Positions 43,808 through 53,150 are shown, counted from the stretch's first letter. The stretch is DNA of 64,000 nucleotides from Parafrankia elaeagni (GCF_000374165.1 NZ_KB893721.1:44255-108254); one strand, 5' to 3'. Numbers and translations: made by a program. The notes: a model not told the origin generated them from the sequence alone.

Positions 43808-44980
43808 TCAGAGCACTTCCACGACCATCGCCGCGCCCATGCCGCCGCCCGCGCACATCGACACGACGCCGAGCGCGTTCCCGCGCCGCCGCAGCTCGTG
43901 CACCATGGTCACGACCATGCGGGCGCCGGTGGCCGCGATCGGGTGGCCGAGGCTCGCCCCGCTGCCGTTCACGTTGACCGCCTCCGGGCTGATCCCCAGC
44001 TTGCGGATGGTGGCGACCGAGACCGAGCAGAACGCCTCGTTGACCTCGAAGAGGTCGATGTCGGCGAGGGTGAGCCCGGCCCGGTCGAGCGCCTTCGGGA
44101 TGGCCAGTGACGGCCCGAGTCCGGTCAGCGCGGGAGCCACCCCGACCGACGCCCACGACCGGATCCGGGCCAGCGGGGCGAGCCCGTGCGCGGCCGCGTA
44201 CTCACCGCTGGTCAGCGTGACCGCGGCCGCCGCGTCGTTCAGGCCGGCCGCGTTCCCGGCGGTCACGGTCGCGTCCGGCAGCTCGGGGTGCAGTAACGGC
44301 AGCTGGGCGAGCCGCTCGACGGTGGTGCCGCGCCGGGGGAACTCGTCGGTGTCGAACACCGTGGTGGTGCCATCAGCCCGGGTCACCCGGACCGGCACGA
44401 TCTGGTCGGCGAAGTAGCCCCCGTCGATCGAGGCGATCGCCTGGGCGTGGCTGTAGGCGGCCCACCCGTCGACATCGAGCCGGGTGAGGCCCAGCTCGCG
44501 GGCGGTGTTCTCGCCGACCGTGATCGCCATGTCGAAGGCGGGGGCGTCCGAGGTCTCCGGGTGCGACGCCGACACCCAGGTCACCGGCTTCCCGTCCGGC
44601 CCCTTCCGGGTGCTGGCCATCGCGTTGTTGCTCAGGCTCTCCGTGCCGCCGGCGATGACGACCCGGTCCATGCCTGCGCGGATGCTGCCCGCGGCGATCG
44701 CGACGGCGCTCAGTCCCCCGGCGCAGTGCTGGTTGGTCGCGACCCCGGCGATGTCGTCCAGGCCGAGCCGCACCGCGACGTTGCGGGCGATGACTCCGCC
44801 ACCCTGATATGCCTCGGCGAGCACAAGGTTGTCGACCTCGCGCGCCGGCACACCGCTGCGTTCCAGCACGGCGGGCACCACGACCTCGGCGAGCCCGAAG
44901 GCGTCGAGTCCGACGAGTGTCCCCTTGCGGGCGCGGCCGATGGGCGTGCGTGCGGTCGAGACGATGACGGCCTCGGTCAT
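43808..44980 (-). CDS. Thiolase (acetyl-CoA acyltransferase)
   Basis: A 390-residue thiolase. It has the acyl-binding Cys in TNQHCAGGLSAV (~residue 88), NEAFC, the His motif GHPIAATGAR and a second Cys in MCAGGGMGAA near the end: a complete catalytic set. ATG 44980 follows GGAG. It is divergent from FCD regulator 2, with operator 12 between. It is the only thiolase in the window and would perform the final cleavage of the beta-oxidation rounds. Confidence 0.95.
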   Translation of the reverse strand: MTEAVIVSTARTPIGRARKGTLVGLDAFGLAEVVVPAVLERSGVPAREVDNLVLAEAYQGGGVIARNVAVRLGLDDIAGVATNQHCAGGLSAVAIAAGSIRAGMDRVVIAGGTESLSNNAMASTRKGPDGKPVTWVSASHPETSDAPAFDMAITVGENTARELGLTRLDVDGWAAYSHAQAIASIDGGYFADQIVPVRVTRADGTTTVFDTDEFPRRGTTVERLAQLPLLHPELPDATVTAGNAAGLNDAAAAVTLTSGEYAAAHGLAPLARIRSWASVGVAPALTGLGPSLAIPKALDRAGLTLADIDLFEVNEAFCSVSVATIRKLGISPEAVNVNGSGASLGHPIAATGARMVVTMVHELRRRGNALGVVSMCAGGGMGAAMVVEVL

Positions 44981-45073
44981 GGCGGACTCCGTAAGTTGTC
45001 AGACGGCTCGGGCGGCGGCGCGGAAGACAGCGCGGGCCCGGCATCGCCGGGCGCGAACGAACAGCCTTCCTCG

Positions 45074-45092
45074 AAACATCTAGAGATATAAT
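45074..45092 (+). promoter_or_regulatory. Operator site 12 and leaderless promoter of FCD regulator 2
   Basis: ACATCT-AG-AGATAT, two-base spacing class. Its right end contains a perfect TATAAT (45087-45092); seven bases later is the GTG start of the regulator, so transcription probably begins at the start codon. The operator would give autorepression and also lies ~95 bp before the thiolase. Confidence 0.75.
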
Positions 45093-45098
45093 CGGCCC

Positions 45099-45875
45099 GT
45101 GGTCGAGCCAGGAGAGGCACGGGACGGGGTTCGGCGCACCGTCCGGGAGAAGCCTCAGCAGATCGCCGACGAGATCCGTCGGCTCATCGTCCAGGGGGAT
45201 CTGACCGAGGGTGATTCGCTCGGGCGGGAGCCCGAGCTGGTCGAGCGGTTCGCCGTCTCCCGCCCGTCGATGCGGGAGGCACTGCGCATCCTCGAGGCGG
45301 AGGGTCTGATCTCGGTCCGACGGGGGGCGCTGGGCGGGGTCGTCGTGCACCGGCCGGACGAGCGGATGACCGCGCGTACGGCCGCACTCCTGCTCCAGGC
45401 GCGCGGCGTGCCGCTCATGGACGTCCACAACGCCCGCAGCATGATCGAGCCGGTGGCCGTCCGGCTGGTGGCCGGCTCGCGCGCCCGCCGGTCCGCGGCC
45501 GCCGAACTGCGCCGGCTCAGCGCCGACCAGCTGGAGGCCATCGAGGATCCCGAGGCGTTCGGGCGCGCCAACGCGCGCTTCCACGCCCGCCTCGTGGAGC
45601 TGGCCGGCAACCAGACGCTCAGCATCGTCGCCGAGATGCTCAGCGAGGTTCTCGCCCGGGCGGTCACCGCGGCCAGCCGGCCCGACCCGACCCGGGACGC
45701 CGAGGCCACACGCATGCGCGGCCTGCGCTCGCAGGCGCGTCTGGCGGCACTCGTCGAGGCGGGTGACGCCGCGGCGGCCGAGAAGCACTGGGCGGAGCAC
45801 ATGGCGGTGGTCGGCCAGGTGATGATCTCCCAACACGCGAAGACCGTGATCGATCTGATGCGACACGACTACTGA
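45099..45875 (+). CDS. GntR-family transcriptional regulator, FCD (FadR) subfamily, copy 2
   Basis: 258 residues, paralogous to the regulator at 6046 across the whole protein (shared EPxLVERF, VSRPSxREALRIL, RMTARTAAL, FHARLVELAGNQTL and LRGLRSQARLAALVEAGDAA-like blocks). The recognition-helix region is almost identical between the two copies, so both probably read the same DNA sites, while differences in the FCD domain could give different ligands. GTG 45099 is the start, with a TATAAT box just upstream and no leader. Confidence 0.92.
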   Translation: MVEPGEARDGVRRTVREKPQQIADEIRRLIVQGDLTEGDSLGREPELVERFAVSRPSMREALRILEAEGLISVRRGALGGVVVHRPDERMTARTAALLLQARGVPLMDVHNARSMIEPVAVRLVAGSRARRSAAAELRRLSADQLEAIEDPEAFGRANARFHARLVELAGNQTLSIVAEMLSEVLARAVTAASRPDPTRDAEATRMRGLRSQARLAALVEAGDAAAAEKHWAEHMAVVGQVMISQHAKTVIDLMRHDY

Positions 45876-45977
45876 GCCCTCCACCATCCGAGCCCTCCAC
45901 CATCGATCCGTCAGCCCGTCAGCCCGTCAGCCCCTCCAGGAACGCGACCGCCGGGCCGGCGCGGCCCGCATGATCGA

Positions 45978-46832
45978 CTACTTGTCGATCCGGGCCTTCA
46001 TCTCGTCCAGCAACATGAGGACCGGCAGCCCCGACTCGCTGAGCGCATGGCCGTGGCCGGTCTGGTGGATGTCGAACACGGACTGCACGGCCGCGTAGAA
46101 GCCCTGCACGTCGAGGGTCTGGTTGACCGCCCGCTTCGCCTGCCGCAACGCGAACGGGTGCATCCGGGCGATCTGCCCGGCCAGCTCCCGGGCGGCCGGG
46201 CGCAGCCCGTCGAGCGGCACCACCCGGTTGACCATCCCGGCCCGCTCGGCCTCGTGGGCGTCCATCTTCCGGCCGGTGAACAGCAGTTCCTTGGCCTTAC
46301 GGGCGCCCAGCTCCCAGGTGTGGCCGTGGTACTCGACCCCGCCGATGCCCATGTTGACCACCGGGTCGGAAAAGGTCGCGTTGTCCGCCGCGAGGATCAG
46401 GTCGCACGGCCAGCACAGCAGCAGGCCACCCGAGATGCACACGCCCTGCACCGCGGCGATGGATGGCTTCGGCACGTTGCGCCAGCGCAGCGAGTACTCC
46501 AGGAACCGCCTCGCCTCGATCTCGTAGATCCCGGCGAGGGTCCAGCTCGGCGGCCGACCGTTACCGCTGCCCCCGCCACGCGCGCCAGCAGCCGCACCGG
46601 CAGCCGCGTCGTCGGCGGGGCCGACGCTTCTGATGTCGTGCCCGGCGGAGAAGTGCCGGCCGTTGGCCTGCAGAATGATCACTCGGACGTCCGGGTCCTC
46701 GGCCGCCCGCCGCCAGGCCTCGTCGAGCTCGTCGAGCAGCTCGAGCGTCTGCGCGTTCGCCGCCCGCGGCCGGTTGAGCGTGATCGTCGCGATCCGCTCG
46801 GCCGCCTCGTACTCGATGAAGCTCTCGCTCAC
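45978..46832 (-). CDS. Enoyl-CoA hydratase/isomerase-family protein (crotonase 5)
   Basis: A 284-residue crotonase: FSAGHDIRSVG in the oxyanion region, GVCISGGLLLCWPCD and SDPVVNMGIGGVEY, again without the usual Glu pair. A long Ala/Gly-rich insertion follows the GHD motif. GTG 46832 follows GAGGAG. Operator 13 lies ~100 bp upstream. The short convergent gap to FCD regulator 2 (45876-45977) has duplicated GAGCCCTCCACCATC and CGTCAGCC units. Confidence 0.87.
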   Translation of the reverse strand: MSESFIEYEAAERIATITLNRPRAANAQTLELLDELDEAWRRAAEDPDVRVIILQANGRHFSAGHDIRSVGPADDAAAGAAAGARGGGSGNGRPPSWTLAGIYEIEARRFLEYSLRWRNVPKPSIAAVQGVCISGGLLLCWPCDLILAADNATFSDPVVNMGIGGVEYHGHTWELGARKAKELLFTGRKMDAHEAERAGMVNRVVPLDGLRPAARELAGQIARMHPFALRQAKRAVNQTLDVQGFYAAVQSVFDIHQTGHGHALSESGLPVLMLLDEMKARIDK

Positions 46833-46930
46833 GAACGCGCTCCTCACTCGACTCCGGACCTGGTCGGCGGCCCTGGGGCGACCTCGTGGGCCGGCCCCCC
46901 GGATCCACATCTCGCGTCAACCAGCCAACC

Positions 46931-46950
46931 AAATATATCTAGATGTTATG
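46931..46950. promoter_or_regulatory. Operator site 13, upstream of crotonase 5
   Basis: ATATCT-AGATGT with AT flanks; zero-spacing class. Confidence 0.65.
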
Positions 46951-47081
46951 GGTGACGCCACGGCATGACCAGCGGCACCCCGACACCCCGGCCGCCCGGC
47001 CGCCCGGCCCGCAGGGCCGACCACGGGGCTCCGGGGACCGCACCCGCAGGGTTGCGCCACCCGACCAGGCGGCCGTACCTT

Positions 47082-47100
47082 CATTATCTAGATATTTAGG
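47082..47100. promoter_or_regulatory. Operator site 14, upstream of amidohydrolase 3
   Basis: TTATCT-AGATATTT, zero-spacing class, ~50 bp before the amidohydrolase. Confidence 0.65.
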
Positions 47101-47148
47101 AACCCACGCGCTGCTATCAGCTCCCACAGAGAGTGACAGGTTCGGATC

Positions 47149-48357
47149 ATGACCCCGACCCTCGACTTCCCGGTGTTCGACGCCGACCACCACCTCTACG
47201 AGACGCAGGACGCGTTCACCCGGCACCTCCCGGCACAGCACCGGGACCTGTTCCGCTTCGTCGAGCTGAACGGCCGGAAGAAGCTCGTCGTCCGCAACCT
47301 CCTCACCGAGTTCATCCCGAACCCGACCTTCGATGTCGTCGCCCGCCCCGGCGCCCACATGGCCTTCTACGCCGGCGACAACCCGGAGGGGAAGTCGCTG
47401 CGCGAGCTCACCGGGAAGCCGATGCGCAGCATTCCCGCCTTCCGGGAGCCGAAGGCCCGGCTGACGGTGCTCGACGAGCAGGGCGTGCATGCCTGCCTGC
47501 TGTTCCCGACCCTCGCCAGCCTCGTCGAGGAACGGTTACGCGACGACCCGGCGCTGACCCAGGTGGCCATCCGCGCCTTCAACGAATGGCTCCACGACGA
47601 CTGGGGCTACAACCACGCCGACCGCATCATCACGACGCCGATCGTCTCGCCCTGCGACGTGGACGGCGGCATCGCCGAGCTCGACCGGGTCCTGGGCCGC
47701 GGCGCCCGTGCCATCCTCGTGCGGCCCGCCCCCGTGGCCGGCCTGCGCGGCCCCCGCTCGCCCTTCCTCCCCGAGTTCGACCCGTTCTGGGCCCGTGTCC
47801 AGGAGGCCGGCGTCCTCGTCGCGCTGCACGCCTCCGACAGCGGCTACCAGGACTACCTCAACACCTGGGAAGGGGGCAGCGGAGAGTACGTCGCGTTCCG
47901 CCCCAGAACCTTCGCCCACGTCGCCGACGGCGGCCGCACCATTCAGGACACGCTCGCCTCCGCCATCTGCCATGGCATGCTCGACCGCTTCCCCCGAATA
48001 CGGCTCATCAGCGTCGAGAACGGCGGCAGCTGGGTCGGGGTCCTCGCCCGCAACCTCGAGCTCGCCTGGAAGAAGATGCCCGGGGAGTTCCCCACCCACC
48101 CGCTCGACGTCCTCCGGCGCAACATCTGGATCAACCCGTTCTGGGAGGATTCCTTCGAGGGCCTGATCTCCCTCATGGGCCCCGACCGCGTCTGTTTCGG
48201 CTCCGACTATCCGCACCCCGAAGGCCTCGCCGAGCCGCTCTCCTTCACCCGGCAGCTCACAGGCCTTCCCCCTGCCGACATCGAGCGGATCATGTCGGCC
48301 AACATGTTCGAGCTTCTCGACCTCCCGCGGCCGGCTCCCACCGGCGCGACGGTGTGA
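47149..48357 (+). CDS. Amidohydrolase family 2 protein, copy 3
   Basis: A 402-residue barrel hydrolase closely related to copy 1. It has FDADHHLYE (metal motif with both His-type positions kept), FIPNPTFDV, LLFPTLAS, LHASDSGYQDY, SVENGGSW and FGSDYPHPEGL with the late Asp. First gene of the plus-strand operon amidohydrolase 3, ACAD 7, crotonase 6, ligase 6, (IS), ACAD 8. Confidence 0.9.
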   Translation: MTPTLDFPVFDADHHLYETQDAFTRHLPAQHRDLFRFVELNGRKKLVVRNLLTEFIPNPTFDVVARPGAHMAFYAGDNPEGKSLRELTGKPMRSIPAFREPKARLTVLDEQGVHACLLFPTLASLVEERLRDDPALTQVAIRAFNEWLHDDWGYNHADRIITTPIVSPCDVDGGIAELDRVLGRGARAILVRPAPVAGLRGPRSPFLPEFDPFWARVQEAGVLVALHASDSGYQDYLNTWEGGSGEYVAFRPRTFAHVADGGRTIQDTLASAICHGMLDRFPRIRLISVENGGSWVGVLARNLELAWKKMPGEFPTHPLDVLRRNIWINPFWEDSFEGLISLMGPDRVCFGSDYPHPEGLAEPLSFTRQLTGLPPADIERIMSANMFELLDLPRPAPTGATV

Positions 48358-48409
48358 CGGTGTGGCAACTCCGACGTTCCCGGCAGCCGACGGCAGGTGA
48401 TGGCGTTCC

Positions 48410-49429
48410 ATGCAGTTCCGCCTCGACGAGGACCAGCTGGCGATGCGCGACGCCGTCCGGGCATTCTGCTCGGACAGGTTCGGCCACGGTGACATCGCGA
48501 CCCGTGAGGGCAGCCCCAGCGGGCCCGGCCTGTGGACGGCGCTCGCCGAGCTCGGTGTGCTGGGCGTCCTCTCCGACGGGGCCGCCGCCGGCGTCGGCAT
48601 CGTCGAGGCCACCCTCGCGTTCGAGCAGTTCGGCGAGCATCTCGCCGGTGGGCCGGTGCTGTGGTCGACCCTCGCCGCGCCGTTCGTCCCCGGCGCCGCC
48701 GAGGGGAAGGTCCGGGTCGCCGGTGTCGAGCTGACAGCTGGCGCCTCCGGCCCGGTGGTCGTCGAGCACGCCGCCGACTGCGACGTGCTCCTGGTGCTGC
48801 GCGACGACCGGCTGGAGGTGTGCCCGCGCGCCGCGCTTCCACCACCCGTGGACGGCACGCCCCTCGACCCGCTGACACCTGTCGCCGTGTTCGGCCACCT
48901 CCCCGCAGGCCGGGTGATCGGCGGGGCGGCGGACGCCCGGCGGCTGCGGCGCTCAGGGGAGATCCTCAGCGCCGCGATGCTGGTCGGCGTCGCCCAGGGA
49001 GCGCTCGACACCGCCCGCCGCCACGCGCTCGAACGGGTGCAGTTCGGTGTTCCCGTCGGCTCGTTCCAGGCCGTCAAGCACCTGCTCGCCGACATGTACG
49101 TGCGGGTGGAGCTCGCGCGGTCGGCGACCTACGCCGCCGCCGCCACCGCGGCCGACCCACGGGCCGGTGACGCGGAGCGCGCCGCGAACACCGCGAAGCT
49201 GCTGGCCGGCGAGGCCGGCATCGCCAACGGCCGCACAGCCGTGCAGGTCCTCGGCGGTATGGGCTTCACCTGGGACATGCTCCCGCACTACTTCCTGAAG
49301 CGGGCCTGGGTCCTCGAGAACGGGTTCGGCACCGCCGCCTGGCACGCCGCCCGGCTCGGTGCCGCGGTCGGCGAGGAGGTCGGCGAGGATGCCGGGGGCA
49401 AGGTCGGGAGCGACCTCGCCCTGTCGTGA
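48410..49429 (+). CDS. Acyl-CoA dehydrogenase, partner subunit type (ACAD 7)
   Basis: A 339-residue ACAD-like protein, short for the family because the beta domain is reduced: FRLDEDQLAMRDAVRAF at the N terminus, FGVPVGSFQAVKHLLADMY and LGGMGFTWDMLPHYFLKR at the C terminus. It probably pairs with ACAD 8, from which it is now separated by two genes and an insertion element. Confidence 0.88.
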   Translation: MQFRLDEDQLAMRDAVRAFCSDRFGHGDIATREGSPSGPGLWTALAELGVLGVLSDGAAAGVGIVEATLAFEQFGEHLAGGPVLWSTLAAPFVPGAAEGKVRVAGVELTAGASGPVVVEHAADCDVLLVLRDDRLEVCPRAALPPPVDGTPLDPLTPVAVFGHLPAGRVIGGAADARRLRRSGEILSAAMLVGVAQGALDTARRHALERVQFGVPVGSFQAVKHLLADMYVRVELARSATYAAAATAADPRAGDAERAANTAKLLAGEAGIANGRTAVQVLGGMGFTWDMLPHYFLKRAWVLENGFGTAAWHAARLGAAVGEEVGEDAGGKVGSDLALS

Positions 49430-49488
49430 GCGAGCGCCGGCACCGGCTCAGTCCCCCGCCGGCCGGTTGAGCGAGAGGTAGTAGTCCC

Positions 49489-50292
49489 ATGGGATTCGAG
49501 ACGATTCGCTACCAGGTCGAGGACCGGGTGGCCACGATCACCTTCGACCGGCCCGAGGCGCTCAACGCGCTGAGCCCGGCGATGGTCCGGGAGCTGCGGC
49601 AGGCGTACGCCGACGCCGAGGCCGACGACGGCGTCTGGATCCTGCTCGTGACCGGCAACGGCCGGGCGTTCTGCGCTGGTGCCGATGTCACCGAGATCCC
49701 CGACGACGGGCGGGTCGTCTACGACGAGCCGTATCTGTCGACGTTCCCGCAGTGGGAGGCTCCGCAGGAGGGCACGCCCCCGTTCCGGACCATGACCAAG
49801 CCGATCCTCACCGCGGTGAACGGCCTGTGCTGCGGTGCCGGGCTCGACCTCGTCACCACCGGCGACATCGTCATCGCCTCCGACCGGGCCGAGTTCTTCG
49901 ACCCGCACGTCAGCATCGGTCTGGTCTCCGGCCGGGAGGTGGTGCGCCTCGCCCGCGCCCTGCCGATCAACATCGCCATGCGGATGGCGCTGATGGGCCG
50001 GCACGAGCGGATGAGCGCACAGCGCGCCTACGACCTGGGCCTGGTCTCCGAGGTCGTCGCGCACGACCGGCTGCTCGAGCGGGCCCGGGAGATCGCGCAC
50101 ACCGTCAACCGCAACGCACCGCTGGCCGTGCGCGGCACCCGCCTCGCCATCCGCCGGGGCCGCGACCTTCCACTGTACGAGGCCGAGGTGATGGCCGAGG
50201 CGTTCCGGGAGCGGGTGGTCCGCACCGAGGATGCCAAGGAGGGCCCGCGTGCCTTCGTCGAGAAACGCCAGCCGGACTGGAAGTGCGAATGA
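49489..50292 (+). CDS. Enoyl-CoA hydratase/isomerase-family protein (crotonase 6)
   Basis: A 267-residue crotonase: FCAGADVTEIPD, GLCCGAGLDLVTTGD and FFDPHVSIGLVSGREV; the two hydratase Glu are replaced (Asp and others). It ends with RAFVEKRQPDWK. Its TGA overlaps the ATG of ligase 6. Confidence 0.9.
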   Translation: MGFETIRYQVEDRVATITFDRPEALNALSPAMVRELRQAYADAEADDGVWILLVTGNGRAFCAGADVTEIPDDGRVVYDEPYLSTFPQWEAPQEGTPPFRTMTKPILTAVNGLCCGAGLDLVTTGDIVIASDRAEFFDPHVSIGLVSGREVVRLARALPINIAMRMALMGRHERMSAQRAYDLGLVSEVVAHDRLLERAREIAHTVNRNAPLAVRGTRLAIRRGRDLPLYEAEVMAEAFRERVVRTEDAKEGPRAFVEKRQPDWKCE

Positions 50293-51818
50293 CCCACCAC
50301 GGGACGGCCGAGCTGCCCGCGCTCAGCGAACGCATCGGGAAGGTGCTGGCCCTCGACCCGTCGGCGCCCGCCGTCGAGTTCGAGCGCCACTGGCACACCT
50401 GGGGCGAGCTGGCCGCGGCGGCCGACGCGGTCGCGCCGCTGGTACGGCCGGGCGAACGCGTCGCCCTGCTGCTGCGCAACCGGCCGCCGCAGCTCGGCCT
50501 GCTCCTCGGCCTGCTCCGGGCCGGTGCCTGCGTGGTCGCCGTCAACCCCGGGCGCGGAGCCGAGCGGGTCCGCGCCGACCTCGGCTCCCTCGCCGTCGCG
50601 ACCGTCGCCGGCGGACGGGCCGATCTGGCCGCCCTGGCGCCGCGGGCGCGCCGGCTCGGCAGCGACGAGCTCGGAGTCGTCACCGGCAGCGGGTCGCCTC
50701 CGGGCACCGGCGGCGGGTCGGCTCCGGGCACCGCCGACCCGCGCCCCGGGGTCGCCGTCGAGATGCTCACCAGCGGGACGACCGGACCGCCCAAGCGGGT
50801 CCCGCTGGCCTACGAGACCTTCCGGCGGGTGCTCGCCGGGGCCCGGCACTACGAACGCAGCCCCGACTCCGGCCTTCGGCTGCGCCGGGGCGTGGTCATC
50901 GTGAACGCGCCGCTGGTGCACCTCGGCGGGCTGTTCCGGATCCTGCAGTGCGTCAACGACGGCCGCGCGTTCTGCCTGCTCGAACGCTTCCGCGTCGAGG
51001 AGTGGGCGGACGCCGTGCGCCGCCACCGGCCCTCGACCGTCAGCCTGGTCCCGGCCGCGCTGCGGATGGTCCTCGACTCCGACCTCGGTCCCACCGACCT
51101 GTCCGGTGTGCGGTCGGTGATCTCGGGTACCGCCCCGCTGGCGCCCGAGGACGCCGACGCCTTCCAGGCGAGGTTCGGCGTGCCGGTGCTGACCTCGTAC
51201 GCGGCGACCGAGTTCGGCGGCGGCGTCGCCGGCTGGAACCTCGCCGACCACGAGCGGTACTGGACGGCGAAGCACGGCAGCGTCGGGCGGGCCCACGCCG
51301 GCTGCGCGCTGCGCGTGGTCGACCCGGACACCGGCGCACCTCGGGAGCCGGACGAACCGGGCCTGCTGGAGGTCCGGGCGGCGCAGCTCGGCGACGACAG
51401 CGGCTGGACCCGCACCACCGACCTCGCCCGCCTCGACACCGACGGCTTTCTGTGGATTCTCGGCCGGGCCGACCAGGCGATCATCCGCGGGGGCTTCAAG
51501 ATCCTGCCGGACGACGTGCGCACCGCCCTGGAACGCGACCCGCGCGTGCGCGGCGCCGCCGTGGTCGGCCACCCCGACGCCCGCCTCGGGGCCGTTCCGG
51601 TGGCCGCGGTCGAGCCGCGCCCCGGGGTCACGGTGAGCGCCGAGGATCTCCTGGCGGCGGCAGCCGGCGTCCTGGCTCGCTACGAGCTGCCGACTCGGCT
51701 GCGGGTCGTCGAGGCGCTGCCGCGGACGCCCTCGGGCAAGGTCGATCTGGCCGCCGTGCGCGAACTGTTCACCCAGTCACCCAGCAGCACTGAACTGAGC
51801 AGCCCGGAGCACCCCTGA
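50289..51818 (+). CDS. Acyl-CoA synthetase (ANL superfamily, ligase 6)
   Basis: A 509-residue ligase. It has EMLTSGTTGPPKRVPL (A3), TSYAATEFGGGVAG (A5), RTTDLARLDTDGFLWILGR (A7/A8), RGGFKILPDDVR and TPSGKVDLAAVRE (catalytic Lys). ATG 50289 overlaps crotonase 6 by ATGA. A short Gly/Ser/Pro repeat lies at ~residue 140. After its stop, GGAGGAG at 51825-51831 has no start codon because an IS200/IS605 element begins immediately after. Confidence 0.9.
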   Translation: MTHHGTAELPALSERIGKVLALDPSAPAVEFERHWHTWGELAAAADAVAPLVRPGERVALLLRNRPPQLGLLLGLLRAGACVVAVNPGRGAERVRADLGSLAVATVAGGRADLAALAPRARRLGSDELGVVTGSGSPPGTGGGSAPGTADPRPGVAVEMLTSGTTGPPKRVPLAYETFRRVLAGARHYERSPDSGLRLRRGVVIVNAPLVHLGGLFRILQCVNDGRAFCLLERFRVEEWADAVRRHRPSTVSLVPAALRMVLDSDLGPTDLSGVRSVISGTAPLAPEDADAFQARFGVPVLTSYAATEFGGGVAGWNLADHERYWTAKHGSVGRAHAGCALRVVDPDTGAPREPDEPGLLEVRAAQLGDDSGWTRTTDLARLDTDGFLWILGRADQAIIRGGFKILPDDVRTALERDPRVRGAAVVGHPDARLGAVPVAAVEPRPGVTVSAEDLLAAAAGVLARYELPTRLRVVEALPRTPSGKVDLAAVRELFTQSPSSTELSSPEHP

Positions 51819-51870
51819 ACAGCCGGAGGAGCACGGTGTGACTACTCCGACGGCTGAAGCCGCCGGCTTC

Positions 51871-52704
51871 TCAGGCCGCTTGGGTGGCCTGACGGGCCAG
51901 TCCGGCCCGGAGGATGTTGACGGCCGCGTTCACGTCAGCGTGTGCTGTGTACTCACACGCCACACAGAGGAACACCCCCCATCTCGCGCCCAGAATCGAC
52001 GTGTTCAGTCCCGTCTCGGCGGCCTGCCCGTTGGGCAGGAACGCCCCCGGCCGGTCGGGGTCGGGTCTCGGGGCGGCCCTGCGGGTCATGTTCCCGACCC
52101 GCAGGGCTTCCACGGCGATCAGGTCGTGCTCGCGGACCAGCCCGAGGGCGGTCTTGTGGGCGAGGTCGAGCCGCTGCCGGCGCACCGTGCCGTGCAGCGC
52201 GGCGACCCGCGCCACCGCCTTCCGTCTCCGCGCCGACCCCCGCTTCTTCCGCGCCAGCCTCCGCTGCGCGCGGGCAAGCCGGTCGGCCACCGCGGCGAGG
52301 TAGCGGGGGTTGCCGATGTGCCGGCCGTCGGAGGTAGTCGCCAGCGATGCCACCTCCAGGTCCACCCCGACCACCGCGCCGGTGACCGGCAGCGGCGCGG
52401 CGGGCACGTCGTCACAGGAGAGGACCACATACCAGCGGCAGCCCTCCCGCTTGACGCTGATCGTCTTGACGGTGCCGAGTACCGGCCGGTGCTGGTTGAC
52501 CTTGACATGGCCGACGCCGCGGATCTCTTTGAGCTGAGCGGACTGGCCGCCATAGCGAACCGTTGTCCGGGACGGGTGCCGGTAGGCGTCACGGCGTTCC
52601 TGAAGCGCCGCGTTGTACAGCGCCCGGTGGCTGTTGAGCATCGCCGTGAACGCGGCTGCCTGCCTGACAGTCGGGCGGAGCTGGAACTTGAACGTCCGTC
52701 TCAC
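51871..52704 (-). pseudogene. tnpB: TnpB (IS605 OrfB) RNA-guided nuclease relic with two internal deletions
   Basis: 277 residues instead of ~400. The N-terminal TFKFQLRPTVRQ and HRALYNAAL are present, then the text jumps from SAQLKEIR to GVGHVKVNQHRP (about 60 residues lost). The RuvC residues remain: GVDLEV (Asp), IAVEAL (Glu) and HADVNAA (Asp). A second jump from ILGARWGVFL to CVACEYTAHADV removes ~50 residues including the first Cys pair of the zinc ribbon. Both losses keep the frame. GTG 52704 overlaps the tnpA stop. Guide-RNA-dependent cleavage is unlikely, but the nuclease triad has not been lost. Confidence 0.82.
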
Positions 52705-53150
52705 GGCCGCTCCCTGCGCCATGGACGCTCGTACCGGGTGTCGATGTACCGGCGCACCATGTCGGCGGAGACCACGCCGACAGTGACGACGAAGTACGAC
52801 CACGACCACAGGGTCGACAGCCGGGACCGCAGGTGCGGGAACTCGGCGCGTAGGACCCGGCTGGTGCATCCCTTGAACTGGTTGGCGACGTATGACGGGG
52901 AGTGCTTCGGATGAGCCCTGACGAACAGACGCACGTGATCCGGCATGACCTCCAGCGCGACGACGCCCCAGCCGTGTTCGGTGCATTTCTGTCGGATCAG
53001 CTCGTCGCGCCGGTCGCGGACCGGGCCGGTGAGCACGGGACGGCGGTACTTCGGGCACCACACGACGCGATATCCGAGGTCGTGGACGCCGCCCGCGCCC
53101 ACCGTCACCTGCCGCACCATGATCCGATTATGCCGGTGCCGCGCATCCAT
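52701..53150 (-). CDS. tnpA: TnpA, HUH Y1 transposase (IS200-like) with altered HUH motif
   Basis: 149 residues with LGYRVVWCPKYRRPVLTG and a full-length C-terminal helix containing the candidate nucleophilic Tyr (MVRRYIDTRY). The metal-binding motif that should read PDHVHLxV reads PDHVRLFV: the second His codon is CGT at 52929-52931. That His is a metal ligand in the HUH family, so catalysis is probably lost. ATG 53150 is chosen by family start pattern; ATG 53120 is possible. Confidence 0.82.
   Translation of the reverse strand: MDARHRHNRIMVRQVTVGAGGVHDLGYRVVWCPKYRRPVLTGPVRDRRDELIRQKCTEHGWGVVALEVMPDHVRLFVRAHPKHSPSYVANQFKGCTSRVLRAEFPHLRSRLSTLWSWSYFVVTVGVVSADMVRRYIDTRYERPWRRERP

Larger units (their letters stand above)
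46833..47148. other. Divergent intergenic region, crotonase 5 / amidohydrolase 3
   Basis: A 316-bp region with operators 13 and 14 about 135 bp apart; no other gene seen. Confidence 0.6.
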
